Assembly: GCF_020179835.1 (NCBI RefSeq)
Contig: NZ_JAIUDA010000003.1
Coordinates: 533,288 to 597,287, forward strand
DNA: 64,000 nt
Source of the DNA: Pantoea sp. alder81
GTDB taxonomy: Bacteria > Pseudomonadota > Gammaproteobacteria > Enterobacterales > Enterobacteriaceae
Reading direction: 5' to 3'
Shown one piece after another: positions 42,622-52,775 of this stretch; within the stretch, counting starts at the first letter, position 1, and the number at the start of each line of letters is the position of its first letter. The notes beneath the pieces are model-generated. The model saw only the letters and a list, made by a program, of their open reading frames with translations, searched no databases and was not told the origin of the DNA. The translations under genes and the position numbers were made by a program.

Positions 42622-42647
42622 AGCGGGCGGCACTTTGGCCGCCCGCT
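42622..42647. terminator. Hairpin between convergent yhgN and panS
   Basis: AGCGGGCGGC/GCCGCCCGCT stem with a short loop in the 42-base gap between stops. The T-run is poor on both sides (CTTGC on plus), so termination strength is uncertain. Confidence 0.6.
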
Positions 42648-42654
42648 TGCAGGA

Positions 42655-43578
42655 TTACTTCTGCTTCTTCTCAATCGGTTTGCCCGACCAGTAACCGGCC
42701 AGCAGCGAACCTGACAGGTTGTGCCACACCGAGAACAGCGCGCCCGGCAAGGCAGCCAGCGGCGAGAAGTAGAGTTTGCCCAGCGTTGCCGCCAGACCGG
42801 AGTTCTGCATGCCTACTTCCAGCGCCAGCGTGCGGCAGGTGGATTCGTCAAAGCCAAACAGCTTGCCGCCCCAATAGCCGCCCAACAGGCCGATGGCGTT
42901 ATGCAGGATGACCGCCGCGATGACCATCAGACCAACAGAACCGATAAAGCCCTGGCTGCCCGCCACTACTGCGCTGATGATCAGCAAAATACACACCATC
43001 GAGAACGCTGGCAGATAGGGCTCAACGCGGCGCACCACGCTGTTCATCGAGTGGTGGATAATCAGACCCAGTCCAATCGGGATAACGACAATCTTAATGA
43101 TGCTGAGCAGCATGCCGACCACATCCACCTGAATGTGGGTATCCACGTAGAAGCGCGTCAGCAGCGGCGTAGCGAAGACGCCCACCAGCGCAGAAACAGA
43201 CGAGATGGTCACGGACAGGGCCACATCGCCCTTCGCCAGATAGATCATCACGTTGGACGCGGTGCCGCTGGCCACGCTGCCCACCAGAATCATCCCGGCG
43301 GAAAGGTCCGGCGGCATATGGAACAGTTTCGCCAGGCCCCAGGCGGCCAGAGGCATCACCAGGTAATGCAAAAAGGTACCGGCGATAACCGGTGCCGGAC
43401 GCGTCAGAACACGTTTGAAATCATCAATATTCAGCGTCACACCCATGCCGAACATGATCAGCATTAGCAGGTAAGTGACCCACGGCCCAATGCCGAGGAA
43501 CGTCGAGGGCGAGTAATACGCCGCGACCGAGAGCAGTACGGCCCAGAGTGGGAACAGGCGGGTTAATTTGGCGAGCAT
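42655..43578 (-). CDS. panS: Bile acid:sodium symporter family protein, PanS-like
   Basis: Ten-segment inner-membrane transporter of the BASS family, 307 residues. The closest member I recognise is the Salmonella ketopantoate/pantoate transporter PanS, but substrate cannot be read from sequence. The family signatures [15 protein letters not shown] and [14 protein letters not shown], which bind sodium in BASS proteins, are intact. A single-gene unit; not in this place in E. coli K-12. Confidence 0.75.
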   Translation of the reverse strand: MLAKLTRLFPLWAVLLSVAAYYSPSTFLGIGPWVTYLLMLIMFGMGVTLNIDDFKRVLTRPAPVIAGTFLHYLVMPLAAWGLAKLFHMPPDLSAGMILVGSVASGTASNVMIYLAKGDVALSVTISSVSALVGVFATPLLTRFYVDTHIQVDVVGMLLSIIKIVVIPIGLGLIIHHSMNSVVRRVEPYLPAFSMVCILLIISAVVAGSQGFIGSVGLMVIAAVILHNAIGLLGGYWGGKLFGFDESTCRTLALEVGMQNSGLAATLGKLYFSPLAALPGALFSVWHNLSGSLLAGYWSGKPIEKKQK

Positions 43579-43759
43579 GGAGAGACTTCCTTAGATATTT
43601 TTTGATTTATTTCATATGCCACAGATGAAGTGCCGCGCGGGGAACGACCACAGCGACGGACGCGGGATCATAACATTTCATTATCGTGACGTAAGGCGGG
43701 AAGTCGCTGGCAGGATAAAATGCGGATCGTCTGCGGTCGATCCGCGGTTTGTAGAGAAA

Positions 43760-44452
43760 TTACTCTGCTTTTTCCAGTAAAACGCGGTAGATCACACCAC
43801 CGATTGCCGCACCGATGATCGGCATCAGCCAGAACATCCAGAGTTGTTGCAACGCCCAACCGCCCTGGAAGATCGCCACGCCGGTGCTACGGGCTGGATT
43901 GACTGAGGTGTTGGTCACCGGAATGCTCACCAGGTGAATCAGCGTCAGCGCCAGACCAATGGCAATCGGGGCGAAACCAGCCGGTGCGCGTTTATCGGTG
44001 GCGCCCATGATCACCACCAGGAAAATGGCCGTCATTACCGTTTCACAGATCATCCCGGCATTCAGACTAAACCCGCCCGGTGAATGCTCACCATAACCAT
44101 TTGAGGCGAACCCGCTGGCGGCAGCATCAAAGCCGGGTTTACCGCTGGCAATCAGATACAACACGCCCCCTGCGGCGACGGCACCCACTAACTGCACGAT
44201 GATGTAAGGGATCACCTGCGCCGCCGGGAAACGTCCTCCTACCGTCAATCCTATGGTGACGGCAGGATTAAAGTGCCCACCGGAAATGTGCCCTACGGCG
44301 AACGCCATCACCAGCACCGTTAAACCAAACGCCAGCGCCACGCCTGCAAAACCAATCCCGACTTGTGGGAAGGTGGCAGCTAATACCGCGCTACCACACC
44401 CGCCGAACACCAGAACAAACGTGCCTACCCCTTCAGCAACCAATCTTTGCAT
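43760..44452 (-). CDS. aqpZ: Aquaporin Z
   Basis: Inner-membrane water channel, 230 residues and six membrane segments. Both pore motifs are present: [11 protein letters not shown] and [11 protein letters not shown]. The asparagine-centred [11 protein letters not shown] loop typical of AqpZ is also there. I choose the second ATG (44452), because GAGGGA abuts the first one. Located between panS and lysC. Confidence 0.93.
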   Translation of the reverse strand: MQRLVAEGVGTFVLVFGGCGSAVLAATFPQVGIGFAGVALAFGLTVLVMAFAVGHISGGHFNPAVTIGLTVGGRFPAAQVIPYIIVQLVGAVAAGGVLYLIASGKPGFDAAASGFASNGYGEHSPGGFSLNAGMICETVMTAIFLVVIMGATDKRAPAGFAPIAIGLALTLIHLVSIPVTNTSVNPARSTGVAIFQGGWALQQLWMFWLMPIIGAAIGGVIYRVLLEKAE

Positions 44453-44666
44453 AGCCATTCCCTCAAAAATTGAATGTTTTCTCGTTGGGACAATCGATAA
44501 GCGCGATTAAAAAGTAACCGCTGATTAGCAGCGTAGTGGGATATAGAGACAATTCCAGTGAGGAAAACGAAGTAAACAGCTATGAATCATGGGGTTATAA
44601 AGAAATCACTGGCGCGGAAAGCAGGTTGCCGTTTGGCTTAATCTGTTGTTAAACGAAATGTATAAA

Positions 44667-44695
44667 ATAAAAAAGCCGGACCAGGTCCGGCTTGA
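44667..44695 (-). terminator. Terminator of lysC
   Basis: Stem AAGCCGGACC/GGTCCGGCTT (44674-44692) followed on the minus strand by TTTTTTATTTT, 25-50 bases after the lysC stop. Confidence 0.93.
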
Positions 44696-44717
44696 TGGAT
44701 TACGCTAAAAATTTGCC

Positions 44718-46073
44718 TTAAGAACCAAAAAGATTCTTATGCAGCGCGCGCACCACTTCTTCTGCGTCTGGCGTTGGCACCAGGAAGCACAGGTTATAGC
44801 TGCTGGCTCCGTAACAAATCATGCGCAGGTTAAACGGCTCAAGGGCACCAAACACCTCTTTACCCACACCGCAGGCTTTCGACAGGTTGTTGCCGATAAT
44901 CGCCACCAGCGCCAGGTTCTCTTCCACTTCCACGCGGCACAGCGAAGAGAGTTCGGTCAGCAGCGCTTGCGTCAACAGGCTTTCACCAGTGGTCGAAGAA
45001 CCGGTGGTATCCAGCGTCAGCGCCACGCTCACTTCTGACGTGGTAACCAGATCGACGGAGATGTTATGGCGAGCCAGAATCGCGAACACTTCAGCAAGGA
45101 AACCGTGCGCATGCAGCATGTTCAGGCTGTGCAGCGTCATCAGAGTTTGCTTACGACGCAATGCCAGCGCGCGGAACAGCGGTGGATTCTGGGTTTCGTT
45201 GCAGACGCGCGTGCCACCTGCAGCCGGATCTTTACTCGAACCGACGAACACCGGAATGTCACTGCGCACAGCTGGCAGCAGGGTCGCCGGATGTAGCACT
45301 TTCGCGCCGAAGATCGCCATTTCAGCCGCTTCTTCGAAGGTGATCTCTTCAATGCGTTTAGCGGTTGGCACCACGCGTGGATCGGTGGTGTAGATGCCGG
45401 CCACGTCAGTCCAGATATCCACACGCGCCGCCTGCAGCGCTTCACCCAGCAGTGCGGCGGTGTAGTCGCTACCGCCACGTCCCAGCGTGGTGGTGCGGCC
45501 TTTACCTTCGCTACCAATAAAGCCCTGGGTAATCACCAGCGCTTCTGCAACGCGTGGCGCCAACTGTGCGGTGGACAGCTCTTTCAGTGTGGCAACGTCA
45601 GGCTCTGCACGACCAAAGCGATCGCTGGTGCGCATCACTTTACGCACGTCAAACCATTCGGCATTGACCTGACGCTCACGCAGCACTTCCACAAACAGCA
45701 GGGTCGACATCAGCTCACCGTGGCTCACCAACTCGTCGGTCAGCGCATGTGAGGTCGCCAGTGCAGTGGCTTCCGCCAGCATCAGGATGTTTTCCAGCAT
45801 GCGATCAATCTCCTGGCGAATCACTTCAGGGGATTGCAGGCGATCAATGATGGCATATTGAATATTGCGAATTTCGTCCAGCAGGTGTGCGCGCTGCTCC
45901 AGTTCCCGGCCTTCAGCCAGAGAAACCAGCAGATTCGTCACGCCAGCAGACGCAGAAAGCACCACTAAACGGGTATTGGCATCGGAGAGCACAACATCCG
46001 CACTGCGGTTCATGGCATCAAAATCGGCAACGCTGGTGCCGCCAAATTTCGCCACGATCAGGTTTTGAGACAT
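44718..46073 (-). CDS. lysC: Lysine-sensitive aspartokinase III LysC
   Basis: Phosphorylates aspartate, the first step to lysine, methionine, threonine and diaminopimelate. The protein has 451 residues (E. coli 449). The kinase motif KFGGTSVADFDAM is at residues 9-21, and TTLGRGGSDYTAALLGEAL is the nucleotide/aspartate site. The C-terminal third holds two ACT domains for lysine feedback inhibition. The 324-base leader holds a lysine riboswitch, so both enzyme and mRNA sense lysine. Confidence 0.97.
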   Translation of the reverse strand: MSQNLIVAKFGGTSVADFDAMNRSADVVLSDANTRLVVLSASAGVTNLLVSLAEGRELEQRAHLLDEIRNIQYAIIDRLQSPEVIRQEIDRMLENILMLAEATALATSHALTDELVSHGELMSTLLFVEVLRERQVNAEWFDVRKVMRTSDRFGRAEPDVATLKELSTAQLAPRVAEALVITQGFIGSEGKGRTTTLGRGGSDYTAALLGEALQAARVDIWTDVAGIYTTDPRVVPTAKRIEEITFEEAAEMAIFGAKVLHPATLLPAVRSDIPVFVGSSKDPAAGGTRVCNETQNPPLFRALALRRKQTLMTLHSLNMLHAHGFLAEVFAILARHNISVDLVTTSEVSVALTLDTTGSSTTGESLLTQALLTELSSLCRVEVEENLALVAIIGNNLSKACGVGKEVFGALEPFNLRMICYGASSYNLCFLVPTPDAEEVVRALHKNLFGS

Positions 46074-46194
46074 GTTACGAACCTCGTGTCAGATTAGCTT
46101 TCTCCCGTTATTAAACGGAAGAGGTGATTTCAGCCTTGGCACAAGAGAAGAGCAGAATTGGACAGACAAGATCAGGAGATGAGTCACCAAAAGC

Positions 46195-46400
46195 ACTTCA
46201 CCTTGCGAAACGTCCGACTGCGGACGCTTCTGGTGACAACCCAGAGGATTCAGCCCCTGCAGCCGACAGGACAACACTCCGCGTGTTGTTCCATCTCGGC
46301 GTCGCACCCCATGATGTGTTGTCGTTGGATACGGATCCTCAAACACACTGCCTGGGCGACGCGCCTCTTCTGGCTTGCACCCAAAGGTGCAAGTCGCGGG
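46195..46400 (-). promoter_or_regulatory. Lysine riboswitch (L box) of lysC
   Basis: The minus-strand leader closely follows the E. coli lysC riboswitch. An initial hairpin CTTGCACC/GGTGCAAG (46374-46393) is followed by the conserved core CCAGAAGAGGCGCGTCGCCC, GGGGTGCGACGCCGAGATGG and GGGGCTGAATCCTCTGGG (the lysine-binding junction), and then TTGTCACCAGAAGCGTCCGC. The stretch from here to the lysC start (46074-46194) is the expression platform. Lysine binding should block lysC expression. Confidence 0.95.
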
Positions 46401-46403
46401 CAC

Positions 46404-46432
46404 AAAATACTGATTAATTTTGCTGCTGTCCA
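46404..46432 (-). promoter_or_regulatory. Probable lysC promoter
   Basis: On the minus strand, TGGACA (46427-46432), a 17-base spacer and TATTTT (46404-46409) end a few bases before the first riboswitch hairpin. Predicts a transcript starting near 46397. Confidence 0.7.
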
Positions 46433-46499
46433 GCCTTGCAACGTGTTGAAAATTCATTTTTAGAATTACGCCAGCGCATCGCAGAACAAACGCGAGCGC

Positions 46500-46661
46500 T
46501 CACTCCCGCCTAAAGTAGTCAACGGCGCCGATAAACGCGGCTTTTTGCTGATGCGGCACAGGGAAATTTTTTGCCAGAACATCGACAATCGCCGCCGGAT
46601 TAACCTGAAACCGTGCGGCCACGGTCACAAATTTTTTCCCTTCGTTTGCAACTGTGGTCAT
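46500..46661 (-). CDS. Small hypothetical protein upstream of lysC
   Basis: 53-residue product starting MTTVANEGKKFVTVAARFQV and ending VDYFRRE. I do not recognise it. In favour of a real gene: codon use like the neighbouring genes and a plausible small helical protein, possibly a helix-turn-helix-like fragment (RFQVNPAAIVDVLAKNF). Against: weak ribosome site, small size and no family known to me. A GTG 11 codons earlier is also in frame. It lies between the lysC promoter and the divergent pgi start, an intergenic stretch in E. coli as I recall. Confidence 0.45.
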   Translation of the reverse strand: MTTVANEGKKFVTVAARFQVNPAAIVDVLAKNFPVPHQQKAAFIGAVDYFRRE

Positions 46662-46771
46662 ACTGAAACCCGTTCGCGGTAGCGTATCAGCCACAAGAAA
46701 TGCTTAGCACGCCGGGCCAGCAGGACGCGCCCGGATGGAATGACGGTTCTTATTTCAACAAGAGTGTTGCC

Positions 46772-48418
46772 ATGAAAAATATCAATCCGAAACAAACCGC
46801 AGCCTGGAAAGCGCTGCAGCAGCATTTTGACCAGATGAAATCGGTGCAGATCGCCGACCTGTTTAAAGATGATGCCGATCGTTTTGCGAAATTCTCTGCC
46901 ACCTTCGACGATCAGATGCTGGTGGATTTCTCAAAAAACCGCATCACCCAGGAAACCCTCGATAAATTGCAGGCGCTGGCAAAAGAGACCGATCTGGCGG
47001 GCGCCATCAAATCCATGTTCTCTGGCGAGAAGATCAACCGCACCGAAGAGCGTGCTGTGCTGCACGTTGCTCTGCGTAATCGCAGCAACACGCCAATCAT
47101 GGTTGATGGCAAAGATGTGATGCCAGAAGTGAATGCGGTGCTGGCGAAGATGAAAGGCTTCTCTGAGCGCATCATCAGCGGTGAGTGGAAAGGTTATACC
47201 GGCAAAGCGATCACTGACGTGGTCAACATCGGTATCGGCGGTTCGGATCTCGGTCCGTTCATGGTGACCGAGGCGTTACGCCCGTATAAAAACCATCTGA
47301 ACATGCACTTTGTTTCTAACGTTGATGGCACGCACATTGCTGAAACACTGAAGGATCTCAGCCCGGAAACCACCCTATTCCTCGTGGCCTCCAAAACCTT
47401 CACCACTCAGGAAACCATGACCAACGCCCACAGCGCGCGCGACTGGTTCCTGAAAACTGCAGGCGATCAGCAGCATGTGGCGAAACACTTTGCTGCCCTG
47501 TCGACCAACGGTAAAGCGGTAGGTGAGTTCGGTATCGATACCGACAACATGTTCGAGTTCTGGGATTGGGTCGGTGGTCGCTATTCACTGTGGTCAGCGA
47601 TTGGCTTGTCGATCATTCTGTCCGTGGGCTTCGAGAATTTCGAACAGCTGCTGAGCGGTGCACATGCGATGGACAACCACTTCGCTAACACGCCAGCCGA
47701 GCAGAACCTCCCGGTGCTGCTGGCACTGATCGGTATCTGGTACAACAACTTCTTTGGTGCCGAAACCGAAGCCATCCTGCCTTACGACCAGTACATGCAC
47801 CGTTTCGCAGCGTACTTCCAGCAGGGCAATATGGAGTCCAACGGTAAGTACGTGGATCGCGAAGGTAACCCGGTGGATTACCAGACCGGCCCAATCATCT
47901 GGGGCGAGCCAGGCACCAACGGTCAGCATGCGTTTTATCAGCTGATTCATCAGGGCACCAAACTGATCCCTTGCGACTTTATCGCACCGGCGCAGACCCA
48001 CAACGCACTGACCGATCACCATCCGAAACTGCTGTCGAACTTCTTCGCACAGACCGAAGCGCTGGCGTTTGGTAAATCTCGCGATGTGGTAGAAAAAGAG
48101 TTTACCGATGCCGGTAAATCCGTTGAGTCTGTTGCCCACATCGTGCCGTTTAAGGTGTTCGAAGGTAACCGCCCAACCAACTCCATTCTGCTGCGTGAAA
48201 TCACGCCGTTCAGCCTGGGTGCACTGATTGCGCTTTACGAGCACAAGATATTCACGCAGGGCGCGATTCTCAACATCTTCACCTTTGACCAATGGGGTGT
48301 GGAATTGGGCAAACAGCTGGCAAACCGTATTCTGCCAGAGCTGGAAAATGAATCGCAGATCGGCAGCCATGACAGCTCCACTAATGGCTTAATTAACCGC
48401 TATAAATCCTGGCGTTAA
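46772..48418 (+). CDS. pgi: Glucose-6-phosphate isomerase
   Basis: Interconverts glucose-6-phosphate and fructose-6-phosphate. The 548 residues match E. coli (549). Family signatures [11 protein letters not shown] and the active-site [16 protein letters not shown] and [15 protein letters not shown]...[13 protein letters not shown] are intact. The ATG at 46772 gives the E. coli N-terminus [12 protein letters not shown]; 24 upstream codons are open but not family-like. Ends at a strong terminator before yjbEFGH. Confidence 0.97.
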   Translation: MKNINPKQTAAWKALQQHFDQMKSVQIADLFKDDADRFAKFSATFDDQMLVDFSKNRITQETLDKLQALAKETDLAGAIKSMFSGEKINRTEERAVLHVALRNRSNTPIMVDGKDVMPEVNAVLAKMKGFSERIISGEWKGYTGKAITDVVNIGIGGSDLGPFMVTEALRPYKNHLNMHFVSNVDGTHIAETLKDLSPETTLFLVASKTFTTQETMTNAHSARDWFLKTAGDQQHVAKHFAALSTNGKAVGEFGIDTDNMFEFWDWVGGRYSLWSAIGLSIILSVGFENFEQLLSGAHAMDNHFANTPAEQNLPVLLALIGIWYNNFFGAETEAILPYDQYMHRFAAYFQQGNMESNGKYVDREGNPVDYQTGPIIWGEPGTNGQHAFYQLIHQGTKLIPCDFIAPAQTHNALTDHHPKLLSNFFAQTEALAFGKSRDVVEKEFTDAGKSVESVAHIVPFKVFEGNRPTNSILLREITPFSLGALIALYEHKIFTQGAILNIFTFDQWGVELGKQLANRILPELENESQIGSHDSSTNGLINRYKSWR

Positions 48419-48437
48419 TTTTCCTGCCAATCTTATT

Positions 48438-48466
48438 AAGGCGGCTTAATTGCCGCCTTATTTTTA
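48438..48466 (+). terminator. Terminator of pgi
   Basis: AAGGCGGC-TTAATT-GCCGCCTT followed by ATTTTTAT, about 20 bases after the pgi stop. Confidence 0.92.
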
Positions 48467-48941
48467 TCAAACATGCCATAAACCTCGCAATTTTGTTATT
48501 CATCCGCTGCGTTACGGTTAGATAATTCTTAAAGTGCGCTAAGGAAAATCGGAGTTTGTATAGATTGAAGTGCATGTTATGCATTAAAAAATGGATCTAA
48601 TTCGTTCACCAAATATAAGTATCCACTTGATAAATCTATAATTAAATTTAAAGCGCATTCAGGAAAATCTGATTATTCCTATTCCGTACCATTTTTTAAT
48701 GCAAAAGTGAAAAATCCTGCCGCACCAGCCACAACCATTCAAATATTCCACCCCATGAAAAATCTTCATTTAAAAAAAGCAGCTATCGCCAATTCGCCGT
48801 ATTTATCACCAGAATGAACCCTGATTTTCACCCTCTTTTACTGCCGATGAACTCTGGTAATTTGTTGCCCTATACTGAACGCGCCCGAAATTAGGGTACA
48901 TCCTTCATTCATTTGTTTCTAAAAATGCAGGAAACGTTGTT
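48467..48941. other. A+T-rich region upstream of yjbE
   Basis: 475 bases without a credible gene, clearly richer in A+T than its surroundings, with several T- and A-runs. As the control region of yjbEFGH it should contain the promoter and regulator sites; a candidate RcsB box is listed separately. The A+T richness would also suit H-NS binding. Nothing else convincing is visible. Confidence 0.55.
48668..48681 (+). promoter_or_regulatory. Candidate RcsB box upstream of yjbEFGH
   Basis: TCTGATTATTCCTA matches 11 of 14 positions of the RcsAB-type consensus TAAGAATATTCCTA, with the right half perfect, about 260 bases before yjbE. The yjbEFGH operon is an established Rcs phosphorelay target in E. 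coli, which makes this plausible, but a match of this size can arise by chance in A+T-rich DNA. Confidence 0.4.
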
Positions 48942-49190
48942 ATGAAAAAACTGATGGTTGCCGGTGCAGCCTTACTTTACGTTGCCGTTTCTTCCGCTGC
49001 GATTGCCGCACCGGAAGAAGCTGGTGCTGCAGCGGGCGCGCAGGCGGGAGCAATCTCGACCGGTGCCACTACCGCTGTGGGTATCGGTGCACTTGGCGCG
49101 TTAGTAGGGCTCGGCATCGCTGCTGCTGGCGGCGGTGACGGAGCAAATACCGGTACAACAACCACTACCACAACGAGCACCACACGTTGA
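48942..49190 (+). CDS. yjbE: Exopolysaccharide operon small protein YjbE
   Basis: 82-residue exported protein of the YjbE/GfcA type. The signal peptide is cleaved at about AIAAPE (residues 20-25); the mature part is Ala/Gly/Thr-rich and ends in a run of threonines. First gene of yjbEFGH, which in E. coli is needed for an extracellular polysaccharide. No catalytic motif is visible. A hairpin with a T-run directly after it suggests that it is expressed more than the later genes. Confidence 0.87.
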   Translation: MKKLMVAGAALLYVAVSSAAIAAPEEAGAAAGAQAGAISTGATTAVGIGALGALVGLGIAAAGGGDGANTGTTTTTTTSTTR

Positions 49191-49206
49191 TGTAGCACCT
49201 TTAAAC

Positions 49207-49236
49207 ATAACCACACAGCCGTGTGGTTATTTTTTG
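49207..49236 (+). terminator. Internal terminator/attenuator between yjbE and yjbF
   Basis: ATAACCACAC-AGCC-GTGTGGTTAT followed by TTTTTT, 17 bases after the yjbE stop and 32 bases before yjbF. By shape it is a full rho-independent terminator lying inside the operon. Confidence 0.85.
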
Positions 49237-49267
49237 CCTGGTTTTATTTTTAACAGGGATATACACA

Positions 49268-49915
49268 GTGCGCCGACTCTCTTTGCTGCTCTTTTGCCTG
49301 CTGCTGCAAGCCTGCACACAAACGCAAAAAGGCCTTGAACAAACCGTGATGCTGGCCGTAAACGGCCCGGATGATGTCACCGTTACCGATGAACAGATTG
49401 CCAGTCTCCCCTACGCCAGCCTGTATGCACGCATCAATGAAGGACCGCGTATCTTCGTGGTGCTCGGTTATGACGAAAACGGTCAGCAGAAATGGATCAC
49501 CCAGGATAAGGCAATGCTGGTGATGCAGCATGGCAGGCTGGTCAAAACGCTGGGGCTGGCCAGCAACCTTGATGACGTCAGTAATCTGGCGCAAGACCCG
49601 CTCGCCGACTCGCTACATCTCCAAAACAATGCCAGCTGGACACGCGTGGTGCAGTGGCGTGAGAAAGATCGCGTGCGCGCAGCCACCGCCGTATCCCAAT
49701 TTCAGCGCGGCGATGACGCGGTGCTGAATGTGGCAGGCGAACGCGTGCCATGTCGTGTATGGATCGAGACAGTCCGCATGGAGAGTCTGGGCGCAGAATG
49801 GCAAAACACCTTCTGGATCGATAACCGTGATGGCGCAGTGTTGCAGGCAAATCAGATGCTGGCCGCAGACGCTTTCCCTGTTGAAACCACCATTCTGAAG
49901 CCGGCGAAATCATGA
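49268..49915 (+). CDS. yjbF: YjbF/GfcB-type lipoprotein
   Basis: Lipoprotein of 215 residues, in the family of YjbF and the group 4 capsule protein GfcB. It starts at a GTG preceded by AGGGA, then VRRLSLLLFCLLLQACTQT, a lipoprotein signal with lipobox LLQAC (Cys16). The upstream in-frame ATG would run through the hairpin region and was rejected. It overlaps yjbG by ATGA. Confidence 0.88.
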   Translation: MRRLSLLLFCLLLQACTQTQKGLEQTVMLAVNGPDDVTVTDEQIASLPYASLYARINEGPRIFVVLGYDENGQQKWITQDKAMLVMQHGRLVKTLGLASNLDDVSNLAQDPLADSLHLQNNASWTRVVQWREKDRVRAATAVSQFQRGDDAVLNVAGERVPCRVWIETVRMESLGAEWQNTFWIDNRDGAVLQANQMLAADAFPVETTILKPAKS

Positions 49916-50649
49916 AAATAATCACTCCCCTGCTAACGGCTACCGCCTTACTGGCGGCCGGTTCTGCGCTGGCTGACAGTCAGGTGACGGTGCACGACTT
50001 GCGCGGCCAAAACATTTTACAGATCGATCATGCGCAGAATCTGGCGCAGCTGGTGACGAATCCAGCACTTCATACCTGGTGGCCCGGTACCGTGATTGCC
50101 GAACGTGGCGCAACAGCGGTGGCACAGCAACAACAGCAACAGCTGCTGGCTGATTTGCGCACGTGGCAGGCCGACAGCGGCGACGCGCTAGCGGCAACCA
50201 TCGGTACGGTGATCCACCAACTCAGCGCAGTACAAGTCACCGGACGGCAGTTCACTTCACTCGATCCTGACTGGGTGCGCCTGCGGCCTGAAGCCAACCG
50301 CACGTTACTGGGCAGTTACGACCTTTATACCCTGTCGCAGCCTACGCAAGTGCTGATTCTCGGCGCGCTGGAACATCCCGGTAAAGAGAGCTGGCAACCC
50401 GGTCGCACCGTGCGGGACTACCTTGAGTCGCACGACCACCTGTCAGGTGCCGAGCGCAGCTTCGCCACCCTCATCGCCCCGTCCGGTCAGACGCAACAGG
50501 TGCCGATCGCCTACTGGAATCAACGTCACGTCGAAGTCGAACCCGGCAGCATCATTTGGCTGGGCTTTACCTCGTGGAGCCTGCCCTGGGGCAAAGCTGA
50601 TTTGAATGCGCGCATGCTTTCTGTTCTGACACACCGGATTCCAGACTGA
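49912..50649 (+). CDS. yjbG: YjbG/GfcC-type polysaccharide export accessory protein
   Basis: Periplasmic protein of 245 residues with signal peptide [21 protein letters not shown]. The mature part belongs to the GfcC/YjbG family, which carries ubiquitin-like beta-grasp folds ([11 protein letters not shown] at the start, [21 protein letters not shown] in the centre). It probably works with YjbF and YjbH in polysaccharide secretion. Start and stop both overlap neighbours, indicating translational coupling. Confidence 0.88.
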   Translation: MKIITPLLTATALLAAGSALADSQVTVHDLRGQNILQIDHAQNLAQLVTNPALHTWWPGTVIAERGATAVAQQQQQQLLADLRTWQADSGDALAATIGTVIHQLSAVQVTGRQFTSLDPDWVRLRPEANRTLLGSYDLYTLSQPTQVLILGALEHPGKESWQPGRTVRDYLESHDHLSGAERSFATLIAPSGQTQQVPIAYWNQRHVEVEPGSIIWLGFTSWSLPWGKADLNARMLSVLTHRIPD

Positions 50650-52739
50650 TGAAAAAACAACTGCTTCTCAGCCTGTTGGCTGTTTCTGTCTCTGCGGCAT
50701 ACCAGGTGCACGCGGAAACCTGGCCGGATCCGATCGGCCCATCGCAATCTGATTTCGGCGGCGTGGGCCTGATGCAAACACCGACGGCGCGTATGGCAAA
50801 AGAGGGTGAATTTAGCCTGAACTTCCGCGATAACGATCAGTATCGCTACTACTCTGCTTCGTTGCAGCTGTTCCCGTGGCTGGAAACCACCGTGCGCTAC
50901 ACCGATGTGCGGACGCGTCGTTACAGCGCAGTTGAGGGATTCAGTGGTAACCAAAGCTATAAAGACAAAGCCTTCGATGTGAAGCTGCGGTTGTGGCAAG
51001 AGAGCTATTGGTTACCGGAAGTGGCGGTAGGATCGCGAGATTTGGGCGGTACTGGCCTGTTCGACAGCGAATACCTGGTCGCCAGCAAAGCCTGGGGACC
51101 GTTTGATTTCACCATGGGGATTGGCTGGGGCTACATCGGCAACAGTGGCAGCATCAAAAACCCGTTCTGCTCCTATAGCGATAGCTTCTGCTCCCGCACC
51201 GGCGGTGGCACCGCAGGCTCGGTTAATGGGTCACAGATGTTCCACGGCCCTGCAGCACTGTTCGGCGGCGTGGAATATCAAACCCCCTGGCAGCCACTGC
51301 GCCTGAAGCTTGAATATGAAGGTAACGATTATCAGGATGACTTTGCAGGGCGTCTGGAACAGCGCAGCAAGGTCAACGTGGGAGCGATTTATCGCCTGAC
51401 CGACTGGGCTGACATCAACGCCAGCTACGAGCGCGGCAACACCTTTATGTTTGGTGTTACCGTGCGCACCAACTTCAACGATCTGCGCCAGTCGCACATT
51501 GACAGCGCCAGGCCAGCCTATAACCCGCAGCCACAGGGCGATCTGTTGCAATCCACGGTGGTGGCAAACCAGTTGACCGATCTGAAGTACAACGCCGGAT
51601 TGAGCGGCCCGCACATTCAGACCAAAGGCAGTACGCTGTACGTATCAGGCGAGCAGACCAAGTATCGTGATACGCGTGAGGGCGTCGATCGCGCCAATCG
51701 CATCATCATGAATAACCTGCCAGCCGGTATCGATACCATTGAGGTCACCGAGTCGCGCCTGAATATGCCGCAGGTCACCACCCGTACCAACGTTGCCAGC
51801 CTGCACAATGAGCTGAGCGGCTATCCATTGGGCCATGAGCAGCCGCTGCAGCAGACGCGCGAGAATCCGGTCGATCCTGGCGCGACTGAACAAGGCTTCT
51901 TTATTCGTAAAGATCGCCTTCACTACAATCTGGCACCGGTGCTCAATCAGTCAGTTGGTGGGCCCGAAAGCTTCTATATGTACCAGCTCGGGGCGATGGC
52001 TAGCGCGGATTACGCACTCACCGATCACCTGCTGGTCAGCGGTAGCCTGTTCGGTAACCTTGCCAACAACTACGACAAATTCAACTATAACGGCGCACCG
52101 GCTGATTCCACCCTGCCGCGCGTGCGTACCCATATTCGCGACTACGTCGAGAACAATGTCTACGTCAACGACCTGCAAGCCAATTACATGGGTTACCTCG
52201 GCAATGGCTTCTACGGCCAGGTGTACGGCGGTTATCTCGAAACCATGTACGGCGGTGTCGGTGGAGAAGTGTTGTATCGCCCAATCGACAGCAACTGGGC
52301 CTTTGGTGTTGATGCCAACTACGTGAAGCAGCGTGATTGGGACAACATGATGCAGTTCACCGACTATAAAGCACCAACCGGACACTTCACCGCGTACTGG
52401 CGCCCGTGGTTTATGCAGGATGTGCTGGTGAAAGCCAGCGTCGGCGAGTATCTGGCGAAGGACAAAGGTGTGACGGTCGATGTGTCGAAGCGCTTCGACA
52501 GCGGCGTGATGGTCGGCTTCTACGCCACTAAAACCAACGTGTCAGCCGAGGCCTATGGCGAGGGGGACTTCACTAAGGGCTTCTATATTTCGATTCCGAT
52601 GGATCTGTTTACTGTGACGCCAACGCGTGGTCGTGCGCAGGTGAACTGGGTGCCGTTAACGCGTGATGGCGGACAGATGCTGGGTCGTAAATATCAGCTG
52701 TATGACATGACCTCAGATCGCGACGCGCGGTTTAATTAA
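50649..52739 (+). CDS. yjbH: YjbH outer-membrane beta-barrel lipoprotein-like protein
   Basis: Outer-membrane protein of 696 residues (E. coli 698), in the DUF940/GfcD family. It has a signal peptide ending at QVHAET (about residue 24) and alternating aromatic/polar strands through the whole length. The N-terminal segment [21 protein letters not shown] is typical. Related GfcD proteins form fused barrels thought to pass polysaccharide. No signal-peptidase II cysteine is visible, so lipid anchoring is not supported. Last gene of yjbEFGH. Confidence 0.9.
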   Translation: MKKQLLLSLLAVSVSAAYQVHAETWPDPIGPSQSDFGGVGLMQTPTARMAKEGEFSLNFRDNDQYRYYSASLQLFPWLETTVRYTDVRTRRYSAVEGFSGNQSYKDKAFDVKLRLWQESYWLPEVAVGSRDLGGTGLFDSEYLVASKAWGPFDFTMGIGWGYIGNSGSIKNPFCSYSDSFCSRTGGGTAGSVNGSQMFHGPAALFGGVEYQTPWQPLRLKLEYEGNDYQDDFAGRLEQRSKVNVGAIYRLTDWADINASYERGNTFMFGVTVRTNFNDLRQSHIDSARPAYNPQPQGDLLQSTVVANQLTDLKYNAGLSGPHIQTKGSTLYVSGEQTKYRDTREGVDRANRIIMNNLPAGIDTIEVTESRLNMPQVTTRTNVASLHNELSGYPLGHEQPLQQTRENPVDPGATEQGFFIRKDRLHYNLAPVLNQSVGGPESFYMYQLGAMASADYALTDHLLVSGSLFGNLANNYDKFNYNGAPADSTLPRVRTHIRDYVENNVYVNDLQANYMGYLGNGFYGQVYGGYLETMYGGVGGEVLYRPIDSNWAFGVDANYVKQRDWDNMMQFTDYKAPTGHFTAYWRPWFMQDVLVKASVGEYLAKDKGVTVDVSKRFDSGVMVGFYATKTNVSAEAYGEGDFTKGFYISIPMDLFTVTPTRGRAQVNWVPLTRDGGQMLGRKYQLYDMTSDRDARFN

Positions 52740-52741
52740 TT

Positions 52742-52772
52742 CTCGGGCGGCCAATTGGCCGCCCGCTTTCTT
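52742..52772. terminator. Bidirectional terminator between yjbH and metH
   Basis: CGGGCGGCCAATTGGCCGCCCG is a perfect palindrome followed on the plus strand by CTTTCTTT, in the gap between the convergent stops. Confidence 0.85.
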
Positions 52773-52775
52773 TCA

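Noticed and set aside
46089..46457. 122-codon frame over the lysC leader
   Set aside because: The region is the lysine riboswitch; the frame is chance coding through structured RNA.
48393..48584. 63-codon frame on the minus strand after pgi
   Set aside because: It overlaps the pgi stop and terminator, and has no ribosome site or conserved look.
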